A DNA stretch of 64,000 nt from Coriolopsis trogii (taxonomy: Eukaryota > Basidiomycota > Agaricomycetes > Polyporales > Polyporaceae): NCBI GenBank assembly GCA_020543525.1, contig JAHYIO010000039.1:2462848-2526847 (forward strand). The letters run 5' to 3'. Position 1 is the first letter of the stretch, and every line of letters starts with the position of its first letter. Position numbers and translations under genes: made by a program. Shown one piece after another: positions 22,993-34,648 of the stretch. The notes beneath the pieces are model-generated. The model did no database searches and had not been told where the DNA came from. It saw nothing but the letters and a program-made list of their open reading frames with translations.

Positions 22993-24296
22993 ATGTTCGG
23001 CTTCAGCGACTTGAGCATATTCTCGTCTCGTTGGAGCTCTCCTCTGCATACTCAGCAACATACCGTGCGTTCGAGGCCGTTCTTCTCCGACGACAATGCC
23101 AGTGGGACAGACCGAGTGGCACTATCTTATTTCATCAGGAAGAGAGTAAGTACCGCCATTCTAAATTGCAGTCTGTCACTGACACAACAACCCGACCGGT
23201 CTGAATAGCCGATATCCGATGACTGGGACAATGGTCCGCAGCCCCCGCGCAAGTATGCCCGAACCGGCACGATACAGAGGAGATTTACGTTCGATACGCG
23301 GTCTGCAAAGTTTTGGTTTCCCAACGGGAACGCCCTGTCAAACTGCATCGCTGGATGCTTGCCTTTCATTCTCGCTACTTTGCGACGTTGTTCAACGCCC
23401 GTGACGAAGACGGGGCGCAAGAAAACATTGACTCATGCCTGGTATATGGCGTCTCAGAAGGGCTCGTTACCGGAGACTTTACGAGACTACTCACCGGGAT
23501 TGAAGATCCACAGTGAATGCCTCCGAGTCCGTCCCTTATCTATGCTGAGCGATGCCGTTTACAGGGCATACATCCGCAACCCGCCATCCCAGAGCACTGC
23601 AATCTCTCTCCTCCAGGCGGCCTCGAGTCTCTGCTGCGACAGTGTGCTCTGCCTTGCAAAAAAAAAAAAAAAAGAGACTTGCCGAGCTCTGGGATGCCAC
23701 TACCACGCCAAACCTGGATGAAGAACCACGGACGTACCTCGAGGCAATATATATCATCTCCATTACGCGCGATTACGACGTCCCATCCGTGCTGAAACGC
23801 GCATTCTACGAGCTCCTCTCCAGTAAGCCTTCTGGGACGCGCTCTCCGCCGACCGGACGCAGATCCGCTCCAAGTTGTCGGCTATCAGCTGTGTGAGGCT
23901 CGCCACGCCTTGCAGCGTAGCTGGCGTGTGTTCATCCCGACTCTGCCACGCATGGTCGACGGAGGCCAGTCCAAGTGCCCTTGCGTGTGGAACATGCGTT
24001 CGACCAGCCGCCTTCCGACGGCTTGCGACCCGTCTGACTGGTCCACGCCTCGGAATCGGAGCCGGCGCTGGCGCGCGTTCGCGTCGAGGAGTAAGATCAT
24101 GGAGGAGTGCGCGGTGGATGCGTTGCGGTCGAATGTTGTCGAGCTGATGCGGAAGAGGTACAAACTGGGGGAGACATGGTGCGAGACGTGCCTGCAGGAC
24201 CGAGAGGAGGGCGAAGAGGGGAGAGTGGTGGGAGAGACTGGAAGAATGGCTGGGACTTTGCTAGGGAGTTCGTATGCGCGTAGTGGCCGGTCGTAG
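22993..24296 (+). pseudogene. BTB/POZ-domain protein, multiply frameshifted
   Basis: Pieces match the BTB/POZ proteins at 24.7-28.3 kb and 50.2 kb in order, but in changing frames. An N-terminal Ser-rich part ends near 23145, followed by an intron. Then comes AKFWFPNGNAL (the family's FW(F/Y)PDGN signature), a break near 23335, VKLHRWMLAFHSRYFATLF, and an intron after 23514. A 16-A run at 23658-23673 breaks the frame again, then RAFYELLSS, another shift near 23824 and one near 23885. The C-terminal Cys pair is preserved as WCETCLQDR. The intact relatives have none of these breaks. The poly-A tract may be a slippage site. A dead paralogue is the simplest reading. Confidence 0.75.
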
Positions 24297-24712
24297 CTAT
24301 GTATCAACGGGAGTCGGATACAAGATGGCAGTAAGTACGAGGCTGCCCGTGGAAGCGCCCGTGCAGGTCACAAGCACGATACTTACTGATGTTACCGCGA
24401 CTATTGCGTCTGATAACAGCCGCCTAACATCTATAGCGACCACGACCCTCGAGTGCACCATCGCCGACGGAGAATCGACCATCCTGGATCATTTTACAGA
24501 CGAGTGTCACCGTATGTGAGTCTGTCTCACCCTGCAACTCATATGCTACTTCCAACCAACCTGCGTGAGCGCTGTCGGACTGAGCTTGAACTGGTTGCAT
24601 TAGAAAGGAGGAACCTGAGACCGACATCTTTGACGAACTAGCATTCTCACACTCAGGTTCCTGGCTCAAAGAAGACGCCGCTGAGGACGCGGACATCAAG
24701 GAGGAGCCAAAG
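24297..24712. other. Intergenic, possible 5' exons of the next BTB gene
   Basis: An acidic open stretch around 24625-24712 (DELAFSHSGSWLKEDAAEDA) could be an upstream exon of the BTB gene that follows, but no in-frame join could be fixed. Confidence 0.35.
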
Positions 24713-26448
24713 ATGACACCGAAAGATGGCCTCGCAAGAGACGAGTCGCCGCGGGCAGGAACAGTGAATAGTGGCAGGCGATCCCACCCCGCATCATCTC
24801 AAGGTGTCGACACTGGCAGAAAACGGGTACAACGGCTTCCTCATTACCGCACTTCACTTTTGCTGACAAGGATGGACACGTCATATGACTAGACTGCCAG
24901 TCAGTCCGACTCTGCTTCGAGCCAGAAGCGTTCTAGGACGGGTGGCAGGGCGGATGCAAACTCGGACGCAGTGCCCTCCAAACCTCTCACCTGGATCACA
25001 ATCCAGCCTCCGCCCATATGGAAGGCCTCATCCGGCACAGTGATCCGCATCCCTCGGACACATACACCTGCCAGTGCGCATGTGTCGTCATTATCGACAC
25101 ATGCAAATATTGAAGTTCGTAGTGACGGCACTGTCTTTCCACTGTCTTCCCGGAAATGTTTCCCTACTCTTAGATCACTCGCCAGGAGCCTTGCCAGACC
25201 TTCGGATGCACAAGCGAGCTCGTCTGCAGATGTCACTCTACGCGTCACCTCGAATCCGACACCACCAGCGACCGCTGAACCGACCCAAATGCAGACACCC
25301 CCTATTGCTCATGTGCAATCTCCTCAATACCCCTCAGCATCGTCCACCAGTTCTACCTCCAAAGCGGGTATACCGCCCAACTCTTCTCAGTCAACTCCTT
25401 CATACAAATCACCGCCATCAGAGTCTCCAGCACTGAAGTCTGGCGTGCACGTCGTTCCTTCTGACTTGCGGTCCAAGCACTTTTGGTATCCGGACGGGAA
25501 CATCATCCTCGAACTTGGCAACACGTATTTTAAGCTCCTGCGCTCGCGACTCGAGCGGCACTGCCATTTCTTCCAGCGCTTGGCCCCAGCCAATCAATAC
25601 GCAAAAGAAGACACCGAGGACGACAAGGATGCCCAGCCGTTATATGACCTATCACCAAATATCACGGCCGAGGACTTTGACACTTTTCTCCGGTACCTCG
25701 AGATACCCATGTGAGTTCTCAGCATCCCTTAGCCCCTCTCCGTACGCAGTTCCAGTTTGCCGGCGCTGCTCACCTCTCATCATTGTCTCTCACTAGGGAG
25801 CACTCCGTCGGGAATGCACCACCCCAAGTCGCCCTCTCCCTCCTCCGTGTTTCGAAAACGCTCTCTTGCCCGGTCGTCTATGACCTCGCGCTCAAGAGGA
25901 CCTTCGGGCAATGGGACCTAGGACACCCCGGTCCTCCCCAGCACGGCGACACGCTCTCGGGGATCCCGTACCGCGAAGCCCTCGATATGCTCCCAGTCGC
26001 CGAGGAGTTCAACATGCGCGCGGTCCGCAAGCGCGCGACGTACACGCTCCTGACGAGCAGCGTCTTCTGGGCGGACGTCACGGAGAAGAGGCAGGAGGTG
26101 AAGATCAGCGACGCTCTCCTCTTGCGGCTGTACAGGACGCGTGCGTCGCTGCAGGCGCAATGGCGCGCGCAGGTCTTCACTCCTCTGGCAGTAACCAGGC
26201 AAGGAGCGGGCGCCCATGGGGACGGAGAGGCGTGCGCGGCTGCGTGGTGCGGGGAGTTCGCAGCGTATGCGGTAGCTGAGGTTTGGGACCCGATCCGCCA
26301 GATTGACGAGGTGAGGACGCAGCTTGAGGCGCTGAAAGACGATGGCAAGTGGTCCCATAGCTGTATTGACGACCGGCTCGCGTCTTGGGAAGAGAAGCGC
26401 GCGAGTTGGTGGAAGGAGGTGGACTCTTTACTCGGTGATGAGGCATGA
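24713..26448 (+). CDS. BTB/POZ-domain protein
   Basis: The two main exons are 24901-25710 and 25797-26448, joined at phase 2. The first carries a basic KRSRTGGRAD segment, a Pro/Ser-rich linker and the BTB core: SKHFWYPDGNIILELGNTYF (the first strands), RSRLERHCHFFQRL and the ITAEDFDTFLRYLE helix-strand at the exon end. The second continues with PPQVALSLLRVSKTLSCPVV and a helical region (VRKRATYTLLTSSVFWADV), typical of the basidiomycete BTB proteins whose domain end is followed by an all-helical C-terminus. It ends with WCGEF and two Cys-containing segments. The 5' exon (from ATG 24713 or further upstream) could not be joined in frame with confidence. These proteins are usually protein-interaction adaptors, possibly Cullin-3 linked, but no partner is known. 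It is convergent with its close paralogue at 26724-28306. Confidence 0.72.
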
Positions 26449-26723
26449 TCTGAGGACGTGTACCCAACCTGAACTGCTTTGTATGGCCGATTTGGTGTGA
26501 ATCTCTCCGCCTTCAGCTATGTCTCAATTATTGTACACTCGATAGATTCGATGATGCTGTGCTAGCAAGTTCGTTGTACCAGTCGAAAGCCCGCTATCGT
26601 GGAGAAATGATCTGCAATGTGAATAACATCGGTTACATTGAACCACACTCTGCTTCAACTTCAACTTCATTGTGATAGACTATATGCATTTCCCGTTGGC
26701 AAGACGTAGCTCGCGAGCTAAGC

Positions 26724-28306
26724 TCAAGCATCGTCAAGCATCGCATCCATCTCCTGCCACCACGCCACCCGAGCCTCTTCCCAAGACGCGAGTCTGTCAG
26801 CAACGCAGCCGTCGCACCACTTGCCACTCTCCCGCAGAGCCCTGATCCACGCCTGCACTCGGTCGATCTCCCGGAGCGGGTCCCTGACCTCGGTCGTGAC
26901 ATACCCGGCAAAGTCCCCACACCAGGCTGCGACCCGTCCCTCTCCCTCGATTGCACCATGGCATCCGGGTGTGTTGCACGGTTGGGACGGAGGTGCGAGA
27001 CACTGGATGCGCCACTTTTCCTGGAGAAGTGCGCGCGCGCGGTAGAGGCGGAGGAGGAGAGCGTCCGTGATGCCGACCGACGGCCGCATGGTTGCGTCTG
27101 TGACGTCGACCCAGAACGCTTCGCTCGCGAGAACTTCGTAGAGCGCGCGTTTACGGACGTCGGGCATTTGAGCGTCTTGAGAGATGGGTATGATATCGAG
27201 TGCGTGGTGGTAGTGGATACGCGAGAGGGCGTCTGCGTTCGTGGGAGGACGTGCTGGCAAGGGCTGTGACTCAGTCCAAGGCCTGAGGATTCGCTTCTGC
27301 ACGGAGTCGAAGACAAGAACACATAAGAGCTGTCGAGAGGTATGGAGCAGCGACATAGCGATGGTGTGCGTTTCAATGGAATTGTCCCTGTGGTGACCCA
27401 TGAGCAATCGCAGATACGAGCATTGGCTCCTGAGGCGTTACTCACATTGGACACTCTAGATATTTGAGGAAGGTGTCGAACTCTGAGAGCGTAATGTCTA
27501 GCGAGACATTATAGAGAGGGAGAGTGCCGTTATCGGCTCCTGGGTCCCCCATAGCATGCTCCGGGTCGTTTACGTAGAATTGCGTCGGCAGAGTCGAAAA
27601 GAGCTCCCGGAAGTACCGGCAGAATCGTTCAAGACGAGAACGATAGAGCTTGTAGTACATGCCACGAAGACTGAGAACGACGTTCCCATCCGGATACCAG
27701 AACTCTCGAGAGCGGTAATGGAGAGGGACTAGTATATGCGCTTGCGCACCAAAGTCCTGCGAGGCGCTGTGGACGGGCAAGTCTCTTGGCATGACTGCAT
27801 CCGACCCTGCTGATGGACTATCCAAAGTGTTTGGAGGAGGTCGATTCATCACTGAACTAGTGGTTGCAGAGCCTGGCGCTGCGCACTGGCCCCGAGCCGG
27901 CGCATTGATATCGTATCTCTGGTCGCCCACTTGCACATTCACAGAATAGAGCGTACCGGAGCTGCCAGTAAAACTGTCAGATGGCGATTTACTGTGAAGA
28001 GGCCGGGGAATGTGCACAAAGTACTGTACATTACCTGGCAGCGAGCCCAGCCTTTGTCTTGTCGCCCGTTCTTGTGGTAGGCTTTTTGCGTTTCTGCCCC
28101 GACCCCGACGGAGAGTCATCATCCGAGTCAAACATGCGCTGTTGAGGGAGTCGTTAGAGGAACACTCTCGACACAACCGAAGCACTTGGACAAGGGGGCA
28201 AAGCTCGTACCGTCCTTTTTGCGGATGCCCTACTAGCCTCCATCTTGGCGAGTACCGCGTCTGCTGACTGAGCAAAATCGTCGTCCGAGTCTATTATCCT
28301 TCGCAT
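26724..28306 (-). CDS. BTB/POZ-domain protein
   Basis: Minus-strand exons 28306-28211, 28138-28035, 27991-27446 and 27387-26724 join exactly (phases 0, 2, 2) into 469 residues. The start MRRIIDSDDDFAQSADAV is acidic, and a second acidic-basic segment (FDSDDDSPSGSGQKRKKP) may hold a nuclear signal. The BTB core begins REFWYPDGNVVLSLRGMYYK, continues RSRLERFCRYFRELF and crosses the last intron at FDTFLKYLECPM. The C-terminal half is helical, with RKRALYEVLASEAFWVDV, NTPGCHGA, AAWCGDFA, WCDGCVADR and a Trp-rich end. Five Cys and one His in these segments could bind zinc. It is convergent with a paralogue ending at 26448, and the two share the same intron inside the BTB fold. Adaptor function is inferred from the family. 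Confidence 0.85.
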
Positions 28307-28454
28307 AGCACGTTTGAGAGCTGGCGAGTATAGCGTGAATGGTGATCGCAAAGTTAGTGCAAGTTTGTGGGACAAGGCGAGTCCAAGCAAGTCGCGATCG
28401 TGAGTCGCGACCGGATATCGCCGGCCCGGACGCTACCGTCGCGCGTGCAAGTTC

Positions 28455-29541
28455 TTGTCTCAGACGTTGTCTGTCTTCCTCCACCGTCCACCCACTTTGT
28501 GCCATTCCTCGCGCTCTGGAGATATATCTGAAGACGAATCATGGGAGAAGAAGTCTGACTGCAATCATTCATATTGTCGGAAAGGTCTTTTCTACGATCA
28601 ACTACCACAGCATACACACCGCCAGTGCAACCATTGCCACCAGATGAAGCGCTGCAAGGACAGCACAAACGGCGAGACCGCTAGCTTTCAGCTCAAACGC
28701 TGCGCCGGGTGCCATATGGACTCGTACTGTGTGAGTACTTCCGACGTCCAGTTCACCGACGACCAACGCCCTTCTCACTGACTTCCATGGCGTTTGTCGA
28801 AATCGGTAGTCAAAGGAGTGCCAGACGGAGGCGTGGAAGAAAGGACACAAGAACACTTGCAAATTCGTCTCCGAGCTACGCAATCACGCTACCCAGATCT
28901 CCTCCAACCCACAAGCCTGGCCTGAACTCATGGAGTGGGTCCGCTTCCATCACAACACGCTCATGAACGCCACTCTCGCATGCTACATCGAGCAGAAGGG
29001 CACCGACCTCGACGTCTCTGAGAACAGCATTTTCACCATGATCATCCAGTACCGCAACGACCCTCGCGTGCCCATCGAGCGCAAGTTCGAGCTCCGGGGC
29101 TCAATGATGATTCGCAGTGACCCCAACTCGGACGAGGTGGATCCGTGGATCCGTGGCAAACTCGTGGCCGCCTCCCGCCCGCAAGCGGTCACGATGAGCA
29201 AGCGCGAGTGCGGGGCTGACTACTGGGCTACCGGTGCGTACCTGCTCATGGTTCGTTTCAATCCGGAGAAGGACGAGATGCTCCCGTTCTACAAACACTT
29301 CGCGATCGACCGTCTATATCAAAACGCCCGCCTCGCCTGTCGAGACCTCGCGCATCAGCTGAAGGAGAACCTGGAGTACGGGCAGAAGATGGACTTTTGT
29401 TGTGGGCGGATCGAGGGTTTGTCTGATTGCTGCTGCGGAGGCTGGACCCATAGGTCAGTGAGTTGCCACTTTTGCACGCAATGTGAGACCGCACCGAATC
29501 ATTCTCCGATCTGTGGTAGAAGGTGCTCGCGAGCGAAGTAG
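28455..29541 (+). CDS. MYND-type zinc-finger protein
   Basis: Three coding segments are clear: up to 28730, 28810-29453 and 29520-29541. The MYND finger is split by the first intron, with QCNHCHQMKRC and KRCAGCHMDSYC before it and SKECQTEAWKKGHKNTC after it, so the Cys/His spacing is canonical (C-x2-C, C-x2-C, YC-x-x-x-C, H-x3-C). Downstream about 200 residues contain WVRFHHNTLMNATLACY, RKFELRG and a Cys cluster near the end, FCCGRIEGLSDCCCGGW. MYND fingers generally bind Pro-rich peptides or accompany SET domains; no SET domain is present here. The start is uncertain: the frame is open from about 28455 but lacks a convincing ATG, so an upstream exon is likely. It is the convergent paralogue of the gene at 29998-30967. 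Confidence 0.72.
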
Positions 29542-29997
29542 ATTGACAAAGTCCCCACTGTTCCAGGTGGGACTACGGTCAACTCGACCTCTTCTGCGAG
29601 CCTCTAATTAGGATGGACGCAAATATCAGACTTTTTCCTCACGATCGTCGATGCGAGCAAATGGCACGCACAAGGCACGCATCGAGTACTCGACTGAGGC
29701 CTGAGGGCGCGAACGCGCTGTGACTAATTCACGTGATTTCCGTCACATCAACTCGCGAGGGCTTCCTCCTGGCCAGTATCGTGTTATACGTCTTGCAGCC
29801 ACTGCCAGGTCGATCGAGACCAACTTTGGACTCTGCAAAGAGTGTCTGAAAACTGGCAGCTAAGCAGCGAGTCTATCTGGCGTCACAAGATCGTCTAACT
29901 CCTGACGACTGCCGTTTGCGCGCGTGCGTAAAGATTCGCTATACCGGGCAAGCAATGACTTATATTACAGTTGCTGCATACAGAGACTCTTATGGAT
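29542..29997. other. Convergent intergenic region between two MYND genes
   Basis: About 450 bases containing both 3' ends. No additional gene seen. Confidence 0.45.
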
Positions 29998-30967
29998 TTA
30001 CCACGGCACCTTCGCTTTGTGACCAGACTGCAACAGACGTCAGCGAGCCAGAATTGTGTGATACCGCACCCGGAACACGTACCACTTCATGAGTCCAGCC
30101 CCCGCAACAGCACGTCGGCAGCCCCTCTATCTTCCCGCAACAAAAGCGCAGCCTCTTCCCCTCGTGCAAGTTCTCCCGCAGCTGTTCCAGTGGGTTGCGA
30201 CAGGAGAGGACAGCATTCGCGCGCCACTTGTCGATCCCGAAGGTCTTCCAGAACAGGATGCCGTCCACGCCAGGCTCCGTCTTGTGTGGGCGGAAGCGCA
30301 CGACGAGGATGTATGCACCCACATTCCAGTAGTCGCTGCCAAAGTTCATCTTCGCCAACTTGATTATCCCCTCGCGCTCCGCGAAGACGCTCCGGTAGAG
30401 CTCGGCACAGTCAGGATCGTCCTTGGGGGACAGGCGCGCGCCGCGCATCTTGAACTGCTGCTCGACGGGCAGGCTCGCGTCGTTCCGGTAGTCCAGCGAA
30501 ATGTGAAGGAGGTGCGTGGCGGCGACGTCCGGGATCTTGTCCTTCATGTGCAGCAAGCACGCGAGAGTCGCATTGATGAGTGTCGCATGGTGGATGGTGA
30601 CCCAGGAGGCCAGGTGCAACCACGCCTTCGGATTACCCGAGAGTTCAATGGCGCGGTCGCGACCGATAGTGTGGATTTTGCAGATGTGCTTGTGGCCTTT
30701 CTTCCAGTGTTCCTTTTGGCATGCTTTGGACTGTACGTGCAATCGTAGTCAGCGCATTGCAAGCTGTGATCATATCACGGACTGGAGACATACACAATAC
30801 GTTACAATGTTGCATCCCGAACAAACCTGGAGCTTCCAATCGACGCTGTTGCCTTCGCAGCGACGCATACGGAAGCAATTCTTGCAGTGGGCATGGGTGT
30901 GCAGAGGTTCCGCGTCGTGGAAGAGATTGAGGTTGCAGTGAGTGTGGTCAATCACGGTGGTGTCCAT
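29998..30967 (-). CDS. MYND-type zinc-finger protein
   Basis: Minus-strand exons 30967-30794, 30730-30083 and 30027-29998, all phase 0, give 283 residues. Exon 1 (MDTTVIDHTHCNLNLF...) carries the first MYND ligands (HCKNCFRMRRC, CSGCNIVTYC) and exon 2 completes the finger (SKACQKEHWKKGHKHIC). The remaining domain aligns with its convergent neighbour: WVTIHHATLINATLACLL, QQFKMRGARL, NFGSDYWNVGAYILVVRF, then FCCGKIEGLPTCCCGGW just before the last intron. The CCxxxIxGLxxCCCGGWTH Cys cluster is conserved between the two and may be a second metal site. No SET domain. Role unknown; protein-protein interaction through the MYND finger is the general expectation. Confidence 0.85.
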
Positions 30968-31358
30968 ATTTTTGTGTGCCGCGTAAGTGAGGGGCTAGAT
31001 AGGATTCGGGTAGAAAGGGTGTAAGAGATCGATCGAGGGTGCTGTTGTCTTGTAGCGCAGACGAAAGGTACGGTACAATGATTATATAGTTCAGAGAGGG
31101 TGAAAGCCGCCACTTGTCGTCAGCTTTGTTCCTGTCATCACTTTACATCGCCGTCAGTGACAAACCGCAAAAGCTGTGGCCCATGCGGTCAACTGAGCCA
31201 CGTGTGCTTAGAAAGACACAACCACCCTCAAACTGACAATAGAAACAAGAAGGGCCGCAGCTGGTCTTCTAATACTGTGTGGCCGCGCTGGCGACATACC
31301 ACCTGAGTAGCGATAGTGTGGCCTAATGCACTCCGGCACTCGGGGCATGTAGAGGCAA

Positions 31359-32543
31359 TTAGCAATCCGATTGATAGGCAGGCAACCCCAACCCAACCAC
31401 CTCCTCGCCGTATACTAACACAATCTCGCGCTCTTGCCCCTCGCTGGGGCTGCCAAGCGGTCCGCCGGCAAGCCTCAGCCGTCCGTCCACAGGCCTTCGC
31501 ATCCTGGGGATCGCGGTGGGTGGGGAGACGGCTCCTCGAATGGGCTCATCATTCGTGAGGGGATTGCCAGGTAAGACGTCCTCGTTTGTTCCTAGCGTTG
31601 TCGTACCTGGTGAGGGTTCCGTGGGATAGGTTCGTGTGTGAGCGGTGCTCTGTACGTTCGAGGACGTCCGCGGGCCTCGTGGGCGGCTCCGCCCTCGTCT
31701 CTCTACACCAGCGCCGCCCCGGACGAGTGCGGAGGGTGGCAAAGCCATACTGGCGCTCCATGGCGAGTTGTATGCCAAGTCGACTTCCGAGCGGCGCGTG
31801 CGGTACGAGGGTGGGAGTGTCGAGGAGGTCATCAGTGAACACCCGTCTGCGCCTGTGTCTGCGCCCGCGTCTGCGCCCGCGTCTGCGCCCGCGTCTGCGC
31901 CCGCGTCTGCGCCCGCGTCTGCGTCTGCATCCGTATCTGAATCGGGTACGGCAACGTCTTCTGCCTCGACCAGCCGTAAGCTTGGGTCTACGAGAACGGG
32001 AGGATCCTCGTTCGTGGTCCGCGGCGGCCCATGTGCAGGGAGAGGACGCGCAATGCACAAGCTAGCATTTGGGCCAGCCGGTGGAAGATGTGGACCGTAG
32101 CCAGGGCGTCGCGGTGTGAAATTTCGAGCGGGGAGCTCGGAGAGTAGCCCTGCGAGTCTCGCAGTCAGCGATGGTGACTGCTGATGGGGGTCTCGCTCCG
32201 CTGCGCTGCCCGACTGAGCGCGGGGCGCCTCTTCAACCTGGAAGGGGTGTCTCGGGCGAGCAAGTCCGTTCTCCTGCAGCTCGAGATCGCGTTGCGTCCG
32301 GAACTGTTGACGGACTCCTGTGAAGCAAGGGATGGACGCTGTATCTGACTCGGGATTAGACGAACTAGGAGACTTACGCCTTCGCTTGACTTCCACATGC
32401 ACAGCATACCATACAGACACCATGCAGAAAAAGAGCACTGTGCACGTGCGTGACCTGCGTCAGTTCGTTGTGTGACGTTGCAGTTGCAAGGACGTACCTA
32501 GACAAGTAGCTATAATGTTTATGGTAGTGAAAGTGATGGACAT
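31359..32543 (-). CDS. PT13: short-form PY-tail membrane protein with Asp/Ala/Gly repeat
   Basis: Minus-strand exons 32543-32498, 32437-32378 and 32317-31359, both introns phase 1, give 354 residues. The 46-nt exon 1 (MSITFTTINIIATCL) and exon 2 (VLFFCMVSVWYAVHV) together make the membrane helix, split by an intron. A basic KRRR ends exon 2. The tail contains RQQFRTQRDLELQEN, a low-complexity acidic run built from Ala-Gly-Ala-Asp units (listed as a repeat), TSSTLPPSYRTRRS, YNSPW, RSRPRGPRTSS, RPVDGRLRLAGGPLG and REIVLVYGEEVVG ending in LPAYQSDC. It is closest to PT14 and PT15, with which it forms a head-to-tail tandem. No ectodomain. Confidence 0.85.
31844..31932. repeat. Coding minisatellite, 12-bp unit
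   Basis: The unit GCGCCCGCGTCT occurs five times without change at 31861-31920, with degenerate copies on both sides. On the minus strand it encodes the Ala-Gly-Ala-Asp run of PT13. The 12-bp period keeps frame, so copy-number change alters protein length only. Confidence 0.9.
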
Positions 32544-33205
32544 CCCAGCTGCAAAGTGGAATCTCTAGGAGAAACCGCGTGAATGGAACCAGCGTGTGCT
32601 TTATGGCCAGCGCAGGTTGCATAGTTGACTTCACGTCCGAACTCAATCTAGGTATCGGTGCGATCTTGGCCAGTTTTGTGACAGCGTCGGAAATGTCTGA
32701 CTGAGTCGAGACATCTCAGACGCCGTTCAGGCCTGCTTCAGACCCTCGAGACATCCCGCTATCAGAGAATGTCTGAACTGCCAACGGCGTTGAAGAACTT
32801 AGTATAACCACCTCAGCTTGACTAATGAGTGGCCGGCTTTATACCAATGACTAGCAGAGATCAAACAGTCGGCTGACGTCCGACCCCACTCTACAAGAAG
32901 TGGAGGCATCAGTGCTCGCAAATGACAGACGTTGATCGTTGCGATGATGGCCTTGACCAGTCGTCAGGTCATCCGTGCAACCGGAACACGCTGTGTTCTC
33001 GCTCGTTCACATTATGGTTGCATAGGGAAGAATAATGAACAGCAGCGGTTCACCGTCTCGCAAAACAGCGGCCTCGGCCGACACAACCAAGTACGGTGGA
33101 CGAACGCTCACCTACGACCCAATCCGTCCGTGCACCCCGACGCCAGAGCTCGGCGGGAAGGATTGGAAACATGCACCCTACTTTGCATGGCGGGATTTCA
33201 GCTCT
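32544..33205. other. PT13 promoter region, duplicated upstream of PT14
   Basis: Sequence around 32824-33030 resembles 34687-34890 upstream of PT14: matching blocks include TTTATA, a GCCTTGAC(C/G)AGTCGTC(A/T)GGTC stretch, TCATCCGT and TGCATAGGGAAG in the same order. The arrangement indicates that gene and promoter were duplicated together. No separate gene recognised. Confidence 0.55.
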
Positions 33206-33479
33206 TCACTCGACCCGAATGAGCAGCGCCACCTCCACATCACCAACCTCCTCATAGACCATGGCCAGCGCCATCTCGCGTTCTACATCAGAATCGGGGA
33301 CGCTGGACGAGCCTCCAGCGGGCCTCATCCATCCTTCCACTGCGCTCCGTTGGATATCAAATGCTGGGGATCTCCTGGTGTCGGCCAAGGCAGGTATTGG
33401 ACGCTCTCGCAGGATGCGGATCTCGTCCTCGTTCTCGTCCTCGGCGTCGGTGTCCTCCGTTCCCAGCCAGCCTCGCAGA
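33206..33479 (-). pseudogene. Relic PT C-terminal tail
   Basis: Just downstream of PT14 on the same strand, one frame encodes SAVEGWMRPAGG followed by REMALAMVYEEVGDVEVALLIRVES-like sequence. This lines up with the DGRVRLAGGPLG block and the REIVLVYGEEVVG C-terminal block of PT13-PT15 at similar spacing. The rest of the gene is absent. It is most simply the leftover 3' end of a deleted PT copy. Confidence 0.5.
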
Positions 33480-34648
33480 TCAGCTCTCCACTCGACCCGG
33501 ATAAGCAGGCAAGCCCGCCCGGACGACCGCCTCGCCAAGCACCAACACCAGCTCGCGCTCCCCCCGCACCTGCTCCGGGTCCAGAACGCCAAGCGGGCCC
33601 CCAGCGAGCCGCACCCGCCCGTCCACAGACCGGCGAACAAAGGTGGTGCGAGTGGGCGACGCGGCTCCTCGCTCGGGCGCATCGTCATGCTCCGCGGGGA
33701 GACCGCGCCGCCCGCCTTCCTCGCGAGTATCAGCTCGACGCGCACGCGACGCAGTGGCAGGGGCGGGGAGAGTGGGTAGAATGGGTAGAGCGCGTAGAGC
33801 GGGCGTACGCTGCACGCTCGAGGACGCCCGGGTCCGAGTCCGCGGGACGCGTGTCTTGCTCAGTCCTCCCCGTCTCCCGTGTCTGGAGGACGCAGCGGGC
33901 GCGCGCGCGGTGTGCGTGCTCCAGGGCGAGTCGTACGGTGGCGGGGACCCGAGGGGGACAGGCGTGCGGTGCGCATAGTCGAGGTTGGACCGGCGCGTGC
34001 GGTAGGACGGTGGGAGGGTCGAGCTGGTCATTAGCGAGCGAGCGTCGGAGGGCGAGTCCGAGTCCGAGTCCGATGCGGCCTCTTCGTCTACGTTGGCTGA
34101 TTCTGTCTCTAGCTTGGGCGGAGAGCGCGGTTCCAAGGCTGGAGCACCAAGGCGGGGTGGCGCAATAACCCGAGTGTCTACTTCAGACATCGGCGGGCGA
34201 GGGTCAGCCTCAGGAGGCTGGAGCGGCTCGGAATCGGTAGGCCTGGCATTCGACGCAGACTCTCCGCGTCTCGCGTGGGCAGGTGGCGGCGACGGCCTCA
34301 ATGATGGTTGCGGACGTCTGTGGGCGATGTGGAGGATCGTTCGGTCGGATGGGCTGCGGGGGTGGGATGCGTCTTCGGCTTGGAGCAGCTCGAGATCGGG
34401 CAGCGAGTGGAATCCTTGGCGTGCGCCTGCGGGGGGTTCGGACAACTAATAGTGAGAGACGCAGGCAGCAGGCAGGGCCCAAGGACTCACGCGATCGGAA
34501 GCAAGCTGCAAAAGACATTGCGCAAAAGAGGAGCACTGGCGGTGCACACCGGGGTTTCGCGTTAGTGGCTTGCGTGACGCTCTTTGGCCTGGGAGGACGT
34601 ACTGAGACAGGTCACGACGAAGCTGGTGATACTGAAGCTGAGCGTCAT
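33480..34648 (-). CDS. PT14: short-form PY-tail membrane protein
   Basis: Minus-strand exons 34648-34603, 34535-34491 and 34426-33480, phase 1 throughout, give 345 residues. Exon 1 (MTLSFSITSFVVTCL) and exon 2 (MLLFCAMSFAACF) build the membrane helix around an intron, followed by RSRARQGFHSLPDLELLQ, matching PT13. The tail includes an acidic SDSDSDSPSD run, TSSTLPPSYRTRRS, PPPYDSPW, RRSVDGRVRLAGGPLG and ERELVLVLGEAVV ending LPAYPGRVES. Base composition is very G/C-rich here, which leaves long open frames on the opposite strand; the motif order, splice phases and paralogues fix the true strand. It is the middle gene of a three-copy tandem. Confidence 0.85.

Noticed and set aside
33035..34168. 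Plus-strand frame of 377 codons
   Set aside because: It overlaps PT14 in antisense, with Arg/Ala/Pro-rich composition caused by high G/C. PT14 has motifs and matching splice phases.
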